Assembly: GCA_012270635.1 (NCBI GenBank)
Contig: JAAXHX010000054.1
Coordinates: 1-7,958, forward strand
Source of the DNA: Dehalococcoidia bacterium
Lineage (GTDB): Bacteria; Chloroflexota; Dehalococcoidia; Plut-88900
Direction: 5' to 3'
DNA length: 7,958 bases
Numbering within the stretch: the stretch's first letter is position 1; every line of letters begins with the position of its first letter. The notes under the pieces are model-generated. The model was not told where the DNA came from and ran no database searches. It saw nothing but the letters and a program-made list of their open reading frames with translations. This document shows, piece after piece, positions 1-6,260 of the stretch. Both the position numbers and the translations under genes were made by a program.

Positions 1-368
1 TGGTCGATGCCAATCTTCCGAACGCCCGCGTTGAACACCTGCTCTTCCGAGTAGCCGTTGTAAAACTGGCCCTCGGCCCAGCTGTGGCCGAGGGAGTCGA
101 TGTGGGTGCCGGAATGGGTGTCGATGGTGAGCACGTCCTCGGTGAAGCTGACGTCGGGGCCCGGGGAGGTGAAGGTGACCTTCCAGGTCTTGTGGAAGGG
201 GGCGTGCTGGTGCCCGTTGCGCTCCAGGGGCACGGCGAGGCTGTAGGCCTTCCCACTGGTAACGAGCTTGGCGGCATTGAGGACCACGTCGGGGGTCAGG
301 AGGTTGAGGGCCCCGAGCCGGTCGTCGGCGCCCCATCTTCCCCAGTTGGATACGGCTGCTTGAGTCAC
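1..368 (-). CDS. Cyclase-family metal-dependent hydrolase (kynurenine formamidase-like), 5' part only
   Basis: This is the N-terminal 122 residues of a cyclase-family protein (the family of KynB-type arylformamidases, isatin hydrolase and polyketide cyclases); the rest lies beyond the left edge. The start is GTG at 368, preceded by a strong GGAGGTG (374-380) five bases upstream, and no in-frame stop follows. The N-terminus (NWGRWGADDRLGALNLLTP, residues 8-26) is typical of the longer bacterial members. The family metal signature HxGTHxDxxxH is intact as H85, G87, T88, H89, D91 and H95, which in known members bind a divalent metal that activates water for hydrolysis of an amide, lactam or lactone. 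No signal peptide is visible, so it is probably cytosolic. It sits downstream of the membrane-protein gene after a 90-bp gap with a possible promoter, so it may be transcribed separately. Family is well supported; substrate is unknown. Confidence 0.88.
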   Translation of the reverse strand, partial: MTQAAVSNWGRWGADDRLGALNLLTPDVVLNAAKLVTSGKAYSLAVPLERNGHQHAPFHKTWKVTFTSPGPDVSFTEDVLTIDTHSGTHIDSLGHSWAEGQFYNGYSEEQVFNAGVRKIGID

Positions 369-409
369 GGTTTCACCTCCGGCGGAGTTGTATGAGACAA
401 GTCGGGGCT

Positions 410-418
410 ATTCTAACA
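410..418 (-). promoter_or_regulatory. Possible extended -10 promoter for the cyclase gene
   Basis: Reading the minus strand, the gap before the cyclase contains TGTTAGAAT, an extended -10 (TGn followed by TAGAAT, 5 of 6 matches to TATAAT). Transcription from it would leave a leader of about 35 nt that includes the GGAGGTG ribosome site. No -35 box is present at the usual distance; the bases there are GC-only. This is a motif match only. Confidence 0.3.
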
Positions 419-458
419 TCGCCCTACCCCTGCCGCGGGCGGTGACAGATGATTCTTT

Positions 459-1094
459 CTACTGAAGGGAACCGCCCAGGAAGGACTTGAGCATGAGGTG
501 GGCCGTCGGCAGGAGCGCTACGGCGACAAGGCGGCAGACCTGCCTGGCCTTGAACTTGAGCCTGAAGTCCAAGAAAGCCCGGGGAAGGAAGGAGATGAAA
601 GTGTAGGCGAAGAGCCAGATGAAGAGGGTGTGGGGTACGGACCAGAGACCGTGATAGGTCTCCGAGACGAATATACTGAATGCCGCCGTGGCCCCCGCCG
701 AAATGGCCGCAAGGATTGCGCTGCCGAGGGCAATGACTCGGCCAGGCTGCACGGGCATTTGAAAGGAGGCGGACCGGTAGAAGGCGGCCATGAGCGCCCC
801 GGCAAGGGGTAGGAGGACCAAGTCGCCGACCATGAAGGCCGGGTTGCGGAGAAAGTCGCTGGTTATGATTTCGAGCCGCCAGGCGATGAGGAGAAGGGAG
901 CCCCACCCGAGAACCAGGAAGACCGTCCCGACAAAGAGCGGGTGGGCGCCCATAATTCGGGCCAGGGGGTCGCCTGCCAGCAGGGTCCGAGAGTTGGACT
1001 TTTCCTCCGCGGTAGCGCCCCGTTGGTCCTCGGACCCGACGTTGGGGCGGGGGGCTTGGTTTTGGGGGTCGCAGGGGGAATAGCCGGTCGACAT
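459..1094 (-). CDS. Small multi-pass membrane protein of unknown function
   Basis: I do not recognise a family. The protein is 211 residues with ATG at 1094 and stop TAG at 459-461. Residues 1-47 are polar, Pro/Ser/Glu-rich and probably disordered. They are followed by about five hydrophobic segments (near 52-72, 87-105, 119-143, 150-172 and 186-203), so it should sit in the cytoplasmic membrane. Short basic loops (for example the RLKFKARQ stretch near 178-185) separate the last segments. No conserved catalytic or transport motif is evident. The start is uncertain: no Shine-Dalgarno precedes the ATG at 1094, and an alternative ATG at 953 would remove the polar tail and give 164 residues starting just before the first helix, but it lacks a ribosome site too. 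The gene begins 11 bp after the FAD oxidoreductase stop, so co-transcription and translational coupling are likely. Transport or anchoring for the neighbouring enzymes is possible but is inference from context only. Confidence 0.72.
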   Translation of the reverse strand: MSTGYSPCDPQNQAPRPNVGSEDQRGATAEEKSNSRTLLAGDPLARIMGAHPLFVGTVFLVLGWGSLLLIAWRLEIITSDFLRNPAFMVGDLVLLPLAGALMAAFYRSASFQMPVQPGRVIALGSAILAAISAGATAAFSIFVSETYHGLWSVPHTLFIWLFAYTFISFLPRAFLDFRLKFKARQVCRLVAVALLPTAHLMLKSFLGGSLQ

Positions 1095-1105
1095 GCGGGT
1101 GGAGG

Positions 1106-2401
1106 CTAGACCACGGCCTTGATCATGTCCATGTCTCGCTCTTCGAATCGGCTGTGGCGCAGGGGTAGGACGTCGACGGAAGGTTGGCCGTCGGCGATGA
1201 GCTCTGCGGTGACCTTCCCGGCGACCGGCCCAATGCCTATGCCCCGGCCACTGAACCCCGTGCAGAAGTAGAATCCCTTCGGGGACCGGGCCTCGCCGAG
1301 GACGGGAAGGGCGTCGGGGGTGGCGTCTATGCGGCCCGACCAATAGCGCTCTATCGTCAGGTAATGCTGGTCCGGGAACAATGACTTGAAGGTGTTCAGC
1401 GCCCTGTCGATGACCTTTCTGTTCGGCTCGGGTTCGACGCCGACGGTGTGGGCGAAGGGGTGTCGGCGCGCTGGGGCGCCGGGCAGACTCCTCAATATGT
1501 CCTTGATGAGCGCGCCCCCGAAGTGGACTTTGAACATCTCCCGGTTGCGCCGGAAGTTGGGCATGAAGAGGCGCACGTGTTTGAAGCTGTCCAGGTCGAC
1601 GTCGTAGTCCGTACCCCCGGGCCCCGGGGCGATGTAGAACTCGCCCGATGGTCTCTGCCGGAAGGCGATGCGAGGCCCGATTACCGCCATGTCCGTGACG
1701 GGTTCGGTAGGGTTTGTCTGACCGACGCTGGCGCGCACGATCCGGTAGGGAAGGGTCAGGCCGACCATGCGGGCCACCTTGTGGGACCAGGCCCCGGCCG
1801 CGCAGACCACGTGTCGGGTCACGATCCTGCCTTTGTCGGTGACTACGGCAGAGACTCGGCCATCGGTGACTTCGATGTCCTCGACGGCCTCCTTCGTGCG
1901 GAAGCGAGCGCCGTGCTCTCGGGCCCCGACGGCGATGGCGTTGGTTGCCTTGTCGGGCTGGGCGTGACCATCGCTGGGGGTGTACATGGCCCCGAGCCAC
2001 TCGCCCTGCATGGCGGGGACAAGCTCTTTCACGTCCTCGTTGGTCAGGAACCGGGTCTCGATGCCGAACTGCTCCCCTACCTTCAACCAGACGTGAATTC
2101 GGCTGAGAATTTCCTCGTCGCCGGCCAGGGTCAGGGAGCCGCCCCGGGTCCACTCGACGTCCGCTCCCAGCTCTTGCTCCATCTGCTGCCAGACCAATGC
2201 CCCGGCCATCATCAGAGGCAGCTCGCGGGCGGCGCGGGCCTGCTGACGCACGAAACCCCAGGCCCGGCTGGACTGCTCGTCCCCGACCTCGCCCTTATCG
2301 ACGACTACGACATTGAATCCCTCCCTGGACAGGTAGTAGGCGGTGGAGCAGCCTGCTATCCCCGCCCCGATGACCACGGCGTCGGCGGTCCTGGCGTTCA
2401 T
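1106..2401 (-). CDS. FAD-dependent oxidoreductase of the DAO family (sarcosine/glycine oxidase-like)
   Basis: This 431-residue DAO-fold flavoenzyme probably oxidises the C-N bond of an amino acid or secondary amine. The N-terminal Rossmann motif GAGIAG (residues 12-17) is followed by the VVVVDKG strand, whose D35 should bind the FAD ribose. An SSRAWGFVRQQ segment (about 43-53) lies where family members contact the flavin. The C-terminal region has the usual pattern WSGRIDATPDALPVLGE and then GFYFCTGFSGRGIGIGP, which closes the FAD site. ATG at 2401 is chosen because it puts the Rossmann motif at the normal depth; an in-frame TTG at 2413, directly after the crotonase stop, would add four residues (MERS). 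It differs clearly from the other DAO protein in the window (5094-6260), having a longer C-terminal half and a different flavin-proximal motif, so it is not a recent duplicate. It lies 12 bp after the crotonase gene and 11 bp before the membrane protein. The substrate cannot be assigned. Confidence 0.88.
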   Translation of the reverse strand: MNARTADAVVIGAGIAGCSTAYYLSREGFNVVVVDKGEVGDEQSSRAWGFVRQQARAARELPLMMAGALVWQQMEQELGADVEWTRGGSLTLAGDEEILSRIHVWLKVGEQFGIETRFLTNEDVKELVPAMQGEWLGAMYTPSDGHAQPDKATNAIAVGAREHGARFRTKEAVEDIEVTDGRVSAVVTDKGRIVTRHVVCAAGAWSHKVARMVGLTLPYRIVRASVGQTNPTEPVTDMAVIGPRIAFRQRPSGEFYIAPGPGGTDYDVDLDSFKHVRLFMPNFRRNREMFKVHFGGALIKDILRSLPGAPARRHPFAHTVGVEPEPNRKVIDRALNTFKSLFPDQHYLTIERYWSGRIDATPDALPVLGEARSPKGFYFCTGFSGRGIGIGPVAGKVTAELIADGQPSVDVLPLRHSRFEERDMDMIKAVV

Positions 2402-2413
2402 GGAGCGTTCCAA

Positions 2414-3292
2414 TTACTCCCGGGGCTTGGACCTGGGGCCGAAGGGCTCGGGGAGGAAGGGGCCGTCCCGGAGCTTGAGGAACTCGCGGAGGCCGCCGCT
2501 GCGCTGGGCCTCATCCAGGGGCTGGAAGAAGTCCCGGCTGCGGGACAGGTGGGCCAGCGCCTTCATCTCATTGTTGAGGAGGAGGGCGTTGCGCAGGCCC
2601 ATCATGTTGAGGCCGTGGGTGGCGACCTGAAGGTTTATCTTCACGGTCTCGGGAGCGTTCATGGCAATGCGCTCCACTATGTCGAAGCAGCGGTCGATGA
2701 GCCGTTCGTGGGGCACGACCTCGTTGATCAGGCCGATGCGGTGGGCCTCCTGGGCGTCGATGTGGTCGCCGGTGAGGGCATAGCGGAGGGCGTGCTTGTA
2801 CCCGGCGTTGAGGACCCAGAAGAAGTTGGTGTCGTCGCCCATGCGGACCTCGGGCTGGCCGAATACGGCCTGGTCCGAGGCGAAGGTCATGTGACAGGCG
2901 AGGGCGTACCAGGAGGCCCCGGCGAGGCACCAGCCGTTGACGGCGGCGATGACGGGCGTTCCCATGTCCCAAATCTGCAGCAGGTTGGACTGCTCGTGCT
3001 TGTCCCGGTTCCGCTGAAACTCGATCTGCTCGGCGATGTTGGCGCCTTCGGGCAGTCCCGAGGGCCATTCCAGTTGACGTCCTGCTCCTATGTCATAGCC
3101 GGAAGAGAAGGCTCGACCCGCGCCCGTGACAACCACGGCGCGGATTTCGGGGTCGGCGTCGGCGGTGTAGAGGGCGTGGCTGAGCTCGGACTCCAGCTCG
3201 TGGGATATGGCGTTGAGGGTCTCGGGACGGTTGAGGGTGATGAGGACGCCCTTGCGCTGCTTTTCATAGAGGATGGTGTTGTATTCGGTCAT
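2414..3292 (-). CDS. Enoyl-CoA hydratase/isomerase (crotonase) family protein with altered catalytic site
   Basis: This 292-residue protein has the crotonase fold, in which a backbone oxyanion hole stabilises a CoA-thioester enolate. The first oxyanion-hole segment is AFSSGYD (61-67), within the usual GRAFSSGYD context. The second is NGWCLAGASWYALA (119-132), with G125 in the oxyanion position. FGQPE (144-148) supplies E148, equivalent to the second catalytic Glu (E164) of rat mitochondrial hydratase. The first catalytic Glu (E144 in rat) is replaced by W128, so classical 2-enoyl-CoA hydration is doubtful; isomerase, decarboxylase, hydrolase or dehalogenase-like activity is possible. The usual PGAGG-type segment after FGQPE is also absent (here RMGDDTNFFWVLNAG). 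ATG at 3292 has a strong AAGGAG (3299-3304) six bases upstream. The stop TAA lies 12 bp before the next gene. This is the first gene after the repeat array, so its expression may depend on read-through or on an unseen promoter in 3293-3403. Confidence 0.9.
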   Translation of the reverse strand: MTEYNTILYEKQRKGVLITLNRPETLNAISHELESELSHALYTADADPEIRAVVVTGAGRAFSSGYDIGAGRQLEWPSGLPEGANIAEQIEFQRNRDKHEQSNLLQIWDMGTPVIAAVNGWCLAGASWYALACHMTFASDQAVFGQPEVRMGDDTNFFWVLNAGYKHALRYALTGDHIDAQEAHRIGLINEVVPHERLIDRCFDIVERIAMNAPETVKINLQVATHGLNMMGLRNALLLNNEMKALAHLSRSRDFFQPLDEAQRSGGLREFLKLRDGPFLPEPFGPRSKPRE

Positions 3293-3403
3293 GGTCTGCT
3301 CCTTCTTGAAGGGCTCTGCGGGGACGGGTCGGGTGGCGGCCTTATGGTGTCCTAAATGGGTGAGGGTTGCAAGGGGCGAACGGAAACCTGCCCCCTACCG
3401 TCC

Positions 3404-3794
3404 CCCGTTCACACTTCGACAGGCTCAGCACGAGCGGTTCCTCTGTCCCCGCTCATACTTCGACAGGCTCAGCACGAGCGGGCCGTCCGCCCCCGCTCAT
3501 ACTTCGACAGGCTCAGCACGAGCGGGCCGTCCGCCCCCGTTCATACTTCGACAAGCTCAGCACGAGCGGGCCCTCTGTCCCCGCTCATACTTCGACAGGC
3601 TCAGCACGAGCGGGCCCTCTGTCCCCGCTCATACTTCGACAGGCTCAGCACGAGCGGGCCGTCCGCCCCCGCTCATACTTCGACAAGCTCAGCACGAGCG
3701 GGCCCTCCCGTCTCCCGCTCATATTTCGACAGACTCAGCACGAGCGGGCCCTCCCGTCTCCCGCTCATATTTCGACAGACTCAGCACGAGCGGG
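3404..3794. repeat. Tandem array of nine 44-46 bp units with hairpin-forming core
   Basis: Nine copies of a 23-bp core begin at 3415, 3459, 3503, 3547, 3591, 3635, 3679, 3725 and 3771. The first seven steps are 44 bp except the step from copy 7, which, like the last, is 46 bp. The core reads TTCGACARRCTCAGCACGAG followed by CGG, with variation almost confined to the two R positions. The 21-23 bp linkers fall into three classes (GCCGTCCGC, GCCCTCTGT and GCCCTCCCGTCTC beginnings), nearly all ending in CCCGCTCATAC or CCCGCTCATAT. On the minus strand, which is the coding direction here, CCCGCTCGTGC pairs with GTATGAGCGGG across the core. The array fills most of the 545-bp gap between the M24 stop and the crotonase start. 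The flanks 3293-3403 and 3795-3837 hold only the crotonase ribosome site and no gene, convincing promoter or classical terminator that I can see. Because 44 is not a multiple of three, open frames crossing the array are by-products. I recall similar cores as dispersed repeats in other GC-rich bacterial genomes, but cannot check. Confidence 0.95.
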
Positions 3795-3837
3795 CCCCCG
3801 TCCCCGAGAGGCCGTAGGTTATTGCCTTCGCTGGGGC

Positions 3838-5070
3838 TTATTGGAGGAAGCGCCAGTCGTAGGGGGCGGTGGATATGATTTCGGGGCCGTCGGCGGTGAT
3901 GATCATCTGTTCCCCGAGCTTGGCCGCCTCCCGGGCCCCGACCTCGCCGACGTAGCACTCCAGGGTCATCACCATGTTCTCTTCCAGGACCCCGGGCTCG
4001 TGGCCGAAGCCGTGGGGCCGCCAGTCGGGGTAGGCGATGGCGGGCCATTCGTCGGACATTCCGGCGCCGTGGGACATGACGGGGTAGCGTTGGGCCTTGT
4101 ACTTCTCCGGGAACTGGTAGGACTTTTCGGAGATCTCCCGGTAGGTCATGCCGGGGCGGAACAGGTCCATGGACTGCTGGATGAATTCGTAGCCCGTCTT
4201 GTATACGTCCAGCTGGGCGGGGGTCGGGTTGCCGTCGCCGCACAGGTAGGTGCGGGAGACGCAGAGGAAGTATCCCATGGGCCCGGCCATGTCGATGTCG
4301 AACCCGACCAGGTCCCCGGGCCGGACGAGCCTGCCGGAGGTGTCCTTGAACCATGGGTTCATGTTCCCCCCGGCGGCCAGGAGCTTGCCGTCGGTGTGCT
4401 CGCCGCCGTACTTGAGGTTCGTACCGGCGAGAACGGACCAGAGTTCGTCCTCGGTGACGCCGGGCTTGATGGCGCGGCGGGTATTGTCGATGGCCACGTC
4501 GGCGATGGCGGCGGCCTGGCGCATGAGTATCAACTCGTCGGGGGTCTTGATGGCCCGGGCGCGCTCGATGGCTTCCCATCCGTCGGCCAGGCGGATGCCG
4601 CGGCGCCCGGCAGCCTCGAAGCCCGTGGTGTCGAGCTTGTCCAGCCCGATGCGCTCGGAGGTCAGGCCGAGCTCATTCAGCACTTGCTTGAGACCCGCGG
4701 CCCAGAGCTCGACGGCCTCGTTCATGTAGGGGCCGCAGGGAAAGAAGTCCCAGACCTGGCCGGGCCTGACCCGGAGCTCGTCCGTATCCTGGGCGCTGGA
4801 CATGTCGCCGAACAGGACGGGCGCTCCCTCGCTAGGGATGAGGGCGTAGCGCTGGAAGCGCCGCAGGTTGTAGACGCCGGAGGAACGGGAGCCGGTGGCG
4901 TAGCGCACGTTGACGGGGTCAAACATGAGGATGCCGCCGAGATCTAAGCGGGCCATCTCGCCCTGGAGCCGGGCGAGGCGGTCTCTCTTGAGCCGGGCAA
5001 CGTCGACGCGGTCCTCGAAGTCGACCAACTGCTGCCCTACCAGGTCCTTTTGATGCGCGCTCTTCGGCAT
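3838..5070 (-). CDS. M24 (pita-bread) family protein, Xaa-Pro peptidase / DddP-like, with one metal ligand replaced
   Basis: This 410-residue protein combines a creatinase-type N-terminal domain (about 20-165, including LDLGGILMFDPVNVRYATG) with a C-terminal pita-bread catalytic domain (about 170-400). Expected ligand positions read FDIDM (D258, D260), then GYFLCVSRTYL, where C270 occupies the second Asp position, then H334 in SHGAGMSDEWP, E371 in LECYVGE and E387 in KLGEQM. The FDIDMAGP...SRTYLCG and HGAGMSDEWP arrangement resembles DMSP lyase DddP more than classical aminopeptidase P; D340 falls where I recall the DddP catalytic Asp. Creatinase, a non-metal member whose product sarcosine feeds sarcosine oxidase, is another relative worth considering given the neighbours. 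Start ATG at 5070 is set by AAGGAGG (5077-5083) six bases upstream; the in-frame extension back to 5196 has no support. It follows the beta subunit by 23 bp and probably shares its transcript. The activity (peptidase, lyase or amidinohydrolase-like) is unresolved. Confidence 0.85.
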   Translation of the reverse strand: MPKSAHQKDLVGQQLVDFEDRVDVARLKRDRLARLQGEMARLDLGGILMFDPVNVRYATGSRSSGVYNLRRFQRYALIPSEGAPVLFGDMSSAQDTDELRVRPGQVWDFFPCGPYMNEAVELWAAGLKQVLNELGLTSERIGLDKLDTTGFEAAGRRGIRLADGWEAIERARAIKTPDELILMRQAAAIADVAIDNTRRAIKPGVTEDELWSVLAGTNLKYGGEHTDGKLLAAGGNMNPWFKDTSGRLVRPGDLVGFDIDMAGPMGYFLCVSRTYLCGDGNPTPAQLDVYKTGYEFIQQSMDLFRPGMTYREISEKSYQFPEKYKAQRYPVMSHGAGMSDEWPAIAYPDWRPHGFGHEPGVLEENMVMTLECYVGEVGAREAAKLGEQMIITADGPEIISTAPYDWRFLQ

Positions 5071-5093
5071 GGTTTGCCTCCTTTGGATCGGGG

Positions 5094-6260
5094 CTAGGTG
5101 CTGTAGGCGCCCGGCTGCCAGGACCAGGTCTTTCTCCAGTCCCGGGGAACGCGGCGCAGCCGGTCGAAACGGAAGGCCGAGATGTCCACGGCGCACTCCC
5201 CGTCGACGATGAGCTCCTTGACGGCGAGACCCGTGGCGGGGGAAAGTCCGAATCCGTTGCCCGACGCCGAGACTATGACGAAACCCTCGGGGTCGTTCAC
5301 CTTGTCGATGATGGGGATGCCGTCTGGGGTCTGCTCCACGACGCCGGCCCAGGAGCGGAGGACGCGGACGTCTTCCAGGACGGGAAAGAGCTCAGCGAGA
5401 CGGCGAGAGATGTTTCGCACTAGGGGCGTGTTGGGCTTGGGCGGCGACTCCTCCAGGGCCACGTCGATCCATTCGTGGGGGCCGCCGCCGAATACCAAGT
5501 TGCCCCGGAGGGTCTGGCGTCCGTAGAGGCCGTTACCGGCGATATAGGTATCGAAGCGGGGTTCCAGGGGTACGGTGGCGATAATCTCGACGCGGCCGGG
5601 GGCCACGGGGACGTGCAGGCCGACCATATCGCCAACAAGCCCCGATTGAGGACCCGCGGCGCTGACCACCACGTCGGCGGAGACGGGGCCTCGCGTGGTA
5701 TGGACTCCTCGCACTCGGCCTCCCGACATCTCTATGCCGGTGACCGCGGTTCCCTGGTAGATACGGCCTCCCCGGTCCTGGCAGGCCCAGGCGTAGGCCT
5801 GGACGGCGCGCTGGGGGTTGGCGTGGCCGGCGTTGGGGAAATACATGCCCCCGAGAGCCTTGTCGGTAACCTCGGGGACGATGGACCGTATGTCCTCGGC
5901 TTCCACGACCCTGGCCTCGACGCCGTACCTAGGGGCGTTGACGGCCATAGCCTTGACCAGGTCCATCTCCTCCTCTCGCATGGCGACCTGGAGTCGGCCC
6001 TCGTGGATGAACTCGGTGGGATAGCCCAACTCCTCGTGGAGGGTGAGCCAGGTCTCGCGGGCCCGGGTGGCCATGGGTATGGCGAAGGGTTCGTCGGCCC
6101 GCGGACTCATACTGCCGCCGTTGCGCCCCGAGGCCTCGCCCCCAATCAGCCCTTTCTCGATCACCACGACGTTGACGCCGGCGTCGGCCAGGAAATAGGC
6201 GGAGCTCAAGCCGGAGACCCCGCCGCCTATGATTGCGACCTCGGCGCTGTCGAGCTTCAC
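5094..6260 (-). CDS. FAD-dependent DAO-family dehydrogenase, beta/catalytic subunit (SoxB/HcnC/OoxB-like)
   Basis: This 388-residue flavoprotein is the probable amine-oxidising subunit of a complex with the adjacent alpha subunit. It has a Rossmann motif GGGVSG (12-17), E35 at the end of the second strand for ribose binding, and EASGRNGGSM (42-51), the flavin-contacting segment common in HcnC, opine oxidase and D-amino acid dehydrogenase subunits. The C-terminal pattern RSWAGVVEQTPDGIPIID and then GFVIVSASGNGFGLSPATG closes the FAD site. The start is GTG at 6260, whose first base directly follows the TAG stop of the alpha gene. No strong Shine-Dalgarno is present, so translation is probably coupled to the upstream gene. 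The length is close to the usual 370-420 for such subunits. In known complexes, electrons pass from this FAD through the partner's centres to a quinone or the respiratory chain. The substrate (N-methyl amino acid, D-amino acid, opine or glycine) cannot be told from sequence alone. Confidence 0.9.
   Translation of the reverse strand: MKLDSAEVAIIGGGVSGLSSAYFLADAGVNVVVIEKGLIGGEASGRNGGSMSPRADEPFAIPMATRARETWLTLHEELGYPTEFIHEGRLQVAMREEEMDLVKAMAVNAPRYGVEARVVEAEDIRSIVPEVTDKALGGMYFPNAGHANPQRAVQAYAWACQDRGGRIYQGTAVTGIEMSGGRVRGVHTTRGPVSADVVVSAAGPQSGLVGDMVGLHVPVAPGRVEIIATVPLEPRFDTYIAGNGLYGRQTLRGNLVFGGGPHEWIDVALEESPPKPNTPLVRNISRRLAELFPVLEDVRVLRSWAGVVEQTPDGIPIIDKVNDPEGFVIVSASGNGFGLSPATGLAVKELIVDGECAVDISAFRFDRLRRVPRDWRKTWSWQPGAYST

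Noticed and set aside
1044..1078. Second G-quadruplex motif on the plus strand
   Set aside because: There are four G-runs, but loops of 9 and 5 bases and a location inside coding sequence make it much weaker than the one at 7803-7821; GC-rich codons explain it.
1095..2153. N-terminal extension of the membrane protein up to 2153
   Set aside because: The extension is an Arg/Pro-rich translation of the DAO gene in another frame. The membrane protein proper begins at the first ATG after the DAO stop.
1448..3355. Plus-strand open frame of 635 codons opposite the DAO and crotonase genes
   Set aside because: Its product is low-complexity Gly/Val/Glu/Leu-rich with no recognisable domain, and it lies antisense to two genes with clear family motifs. 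Long antisense frames are expected at this GC content.
3293..3403. Promoter for the crotonase gene (TTGCAA followed by CACCAT at 17 bases)
   Set aside because: Only 4 of 6 and 3 of 6 matches, no better than chance; the only clear signal in this stretch is the AAGGAG ribosome site.
3415..3793. CRISPR array
   Set aside because: The 23-bp cores are regularly spaced, but the intervening 21-23 bp are themselves repeats of three related sequences, not unique spacers, and no cas gene is nearby. It is a tandem repeat.
3367..4947. Plus-strand open frame of 526 codons running through the repeat array and opposite the M24 gene
   Set aside because: Its first third is translated tandem repeat (a 44-bp unit shifts frame at each copy) and the rest is antisense to the M24 gene.
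5071..5196. N-terminal extension of the M24 protein up to 5196
   Set aside because: It overlaps the 3' end of the beta-subunit gene, and the ATG at 5070 has a near-perfect ribosome site at normal spacing.
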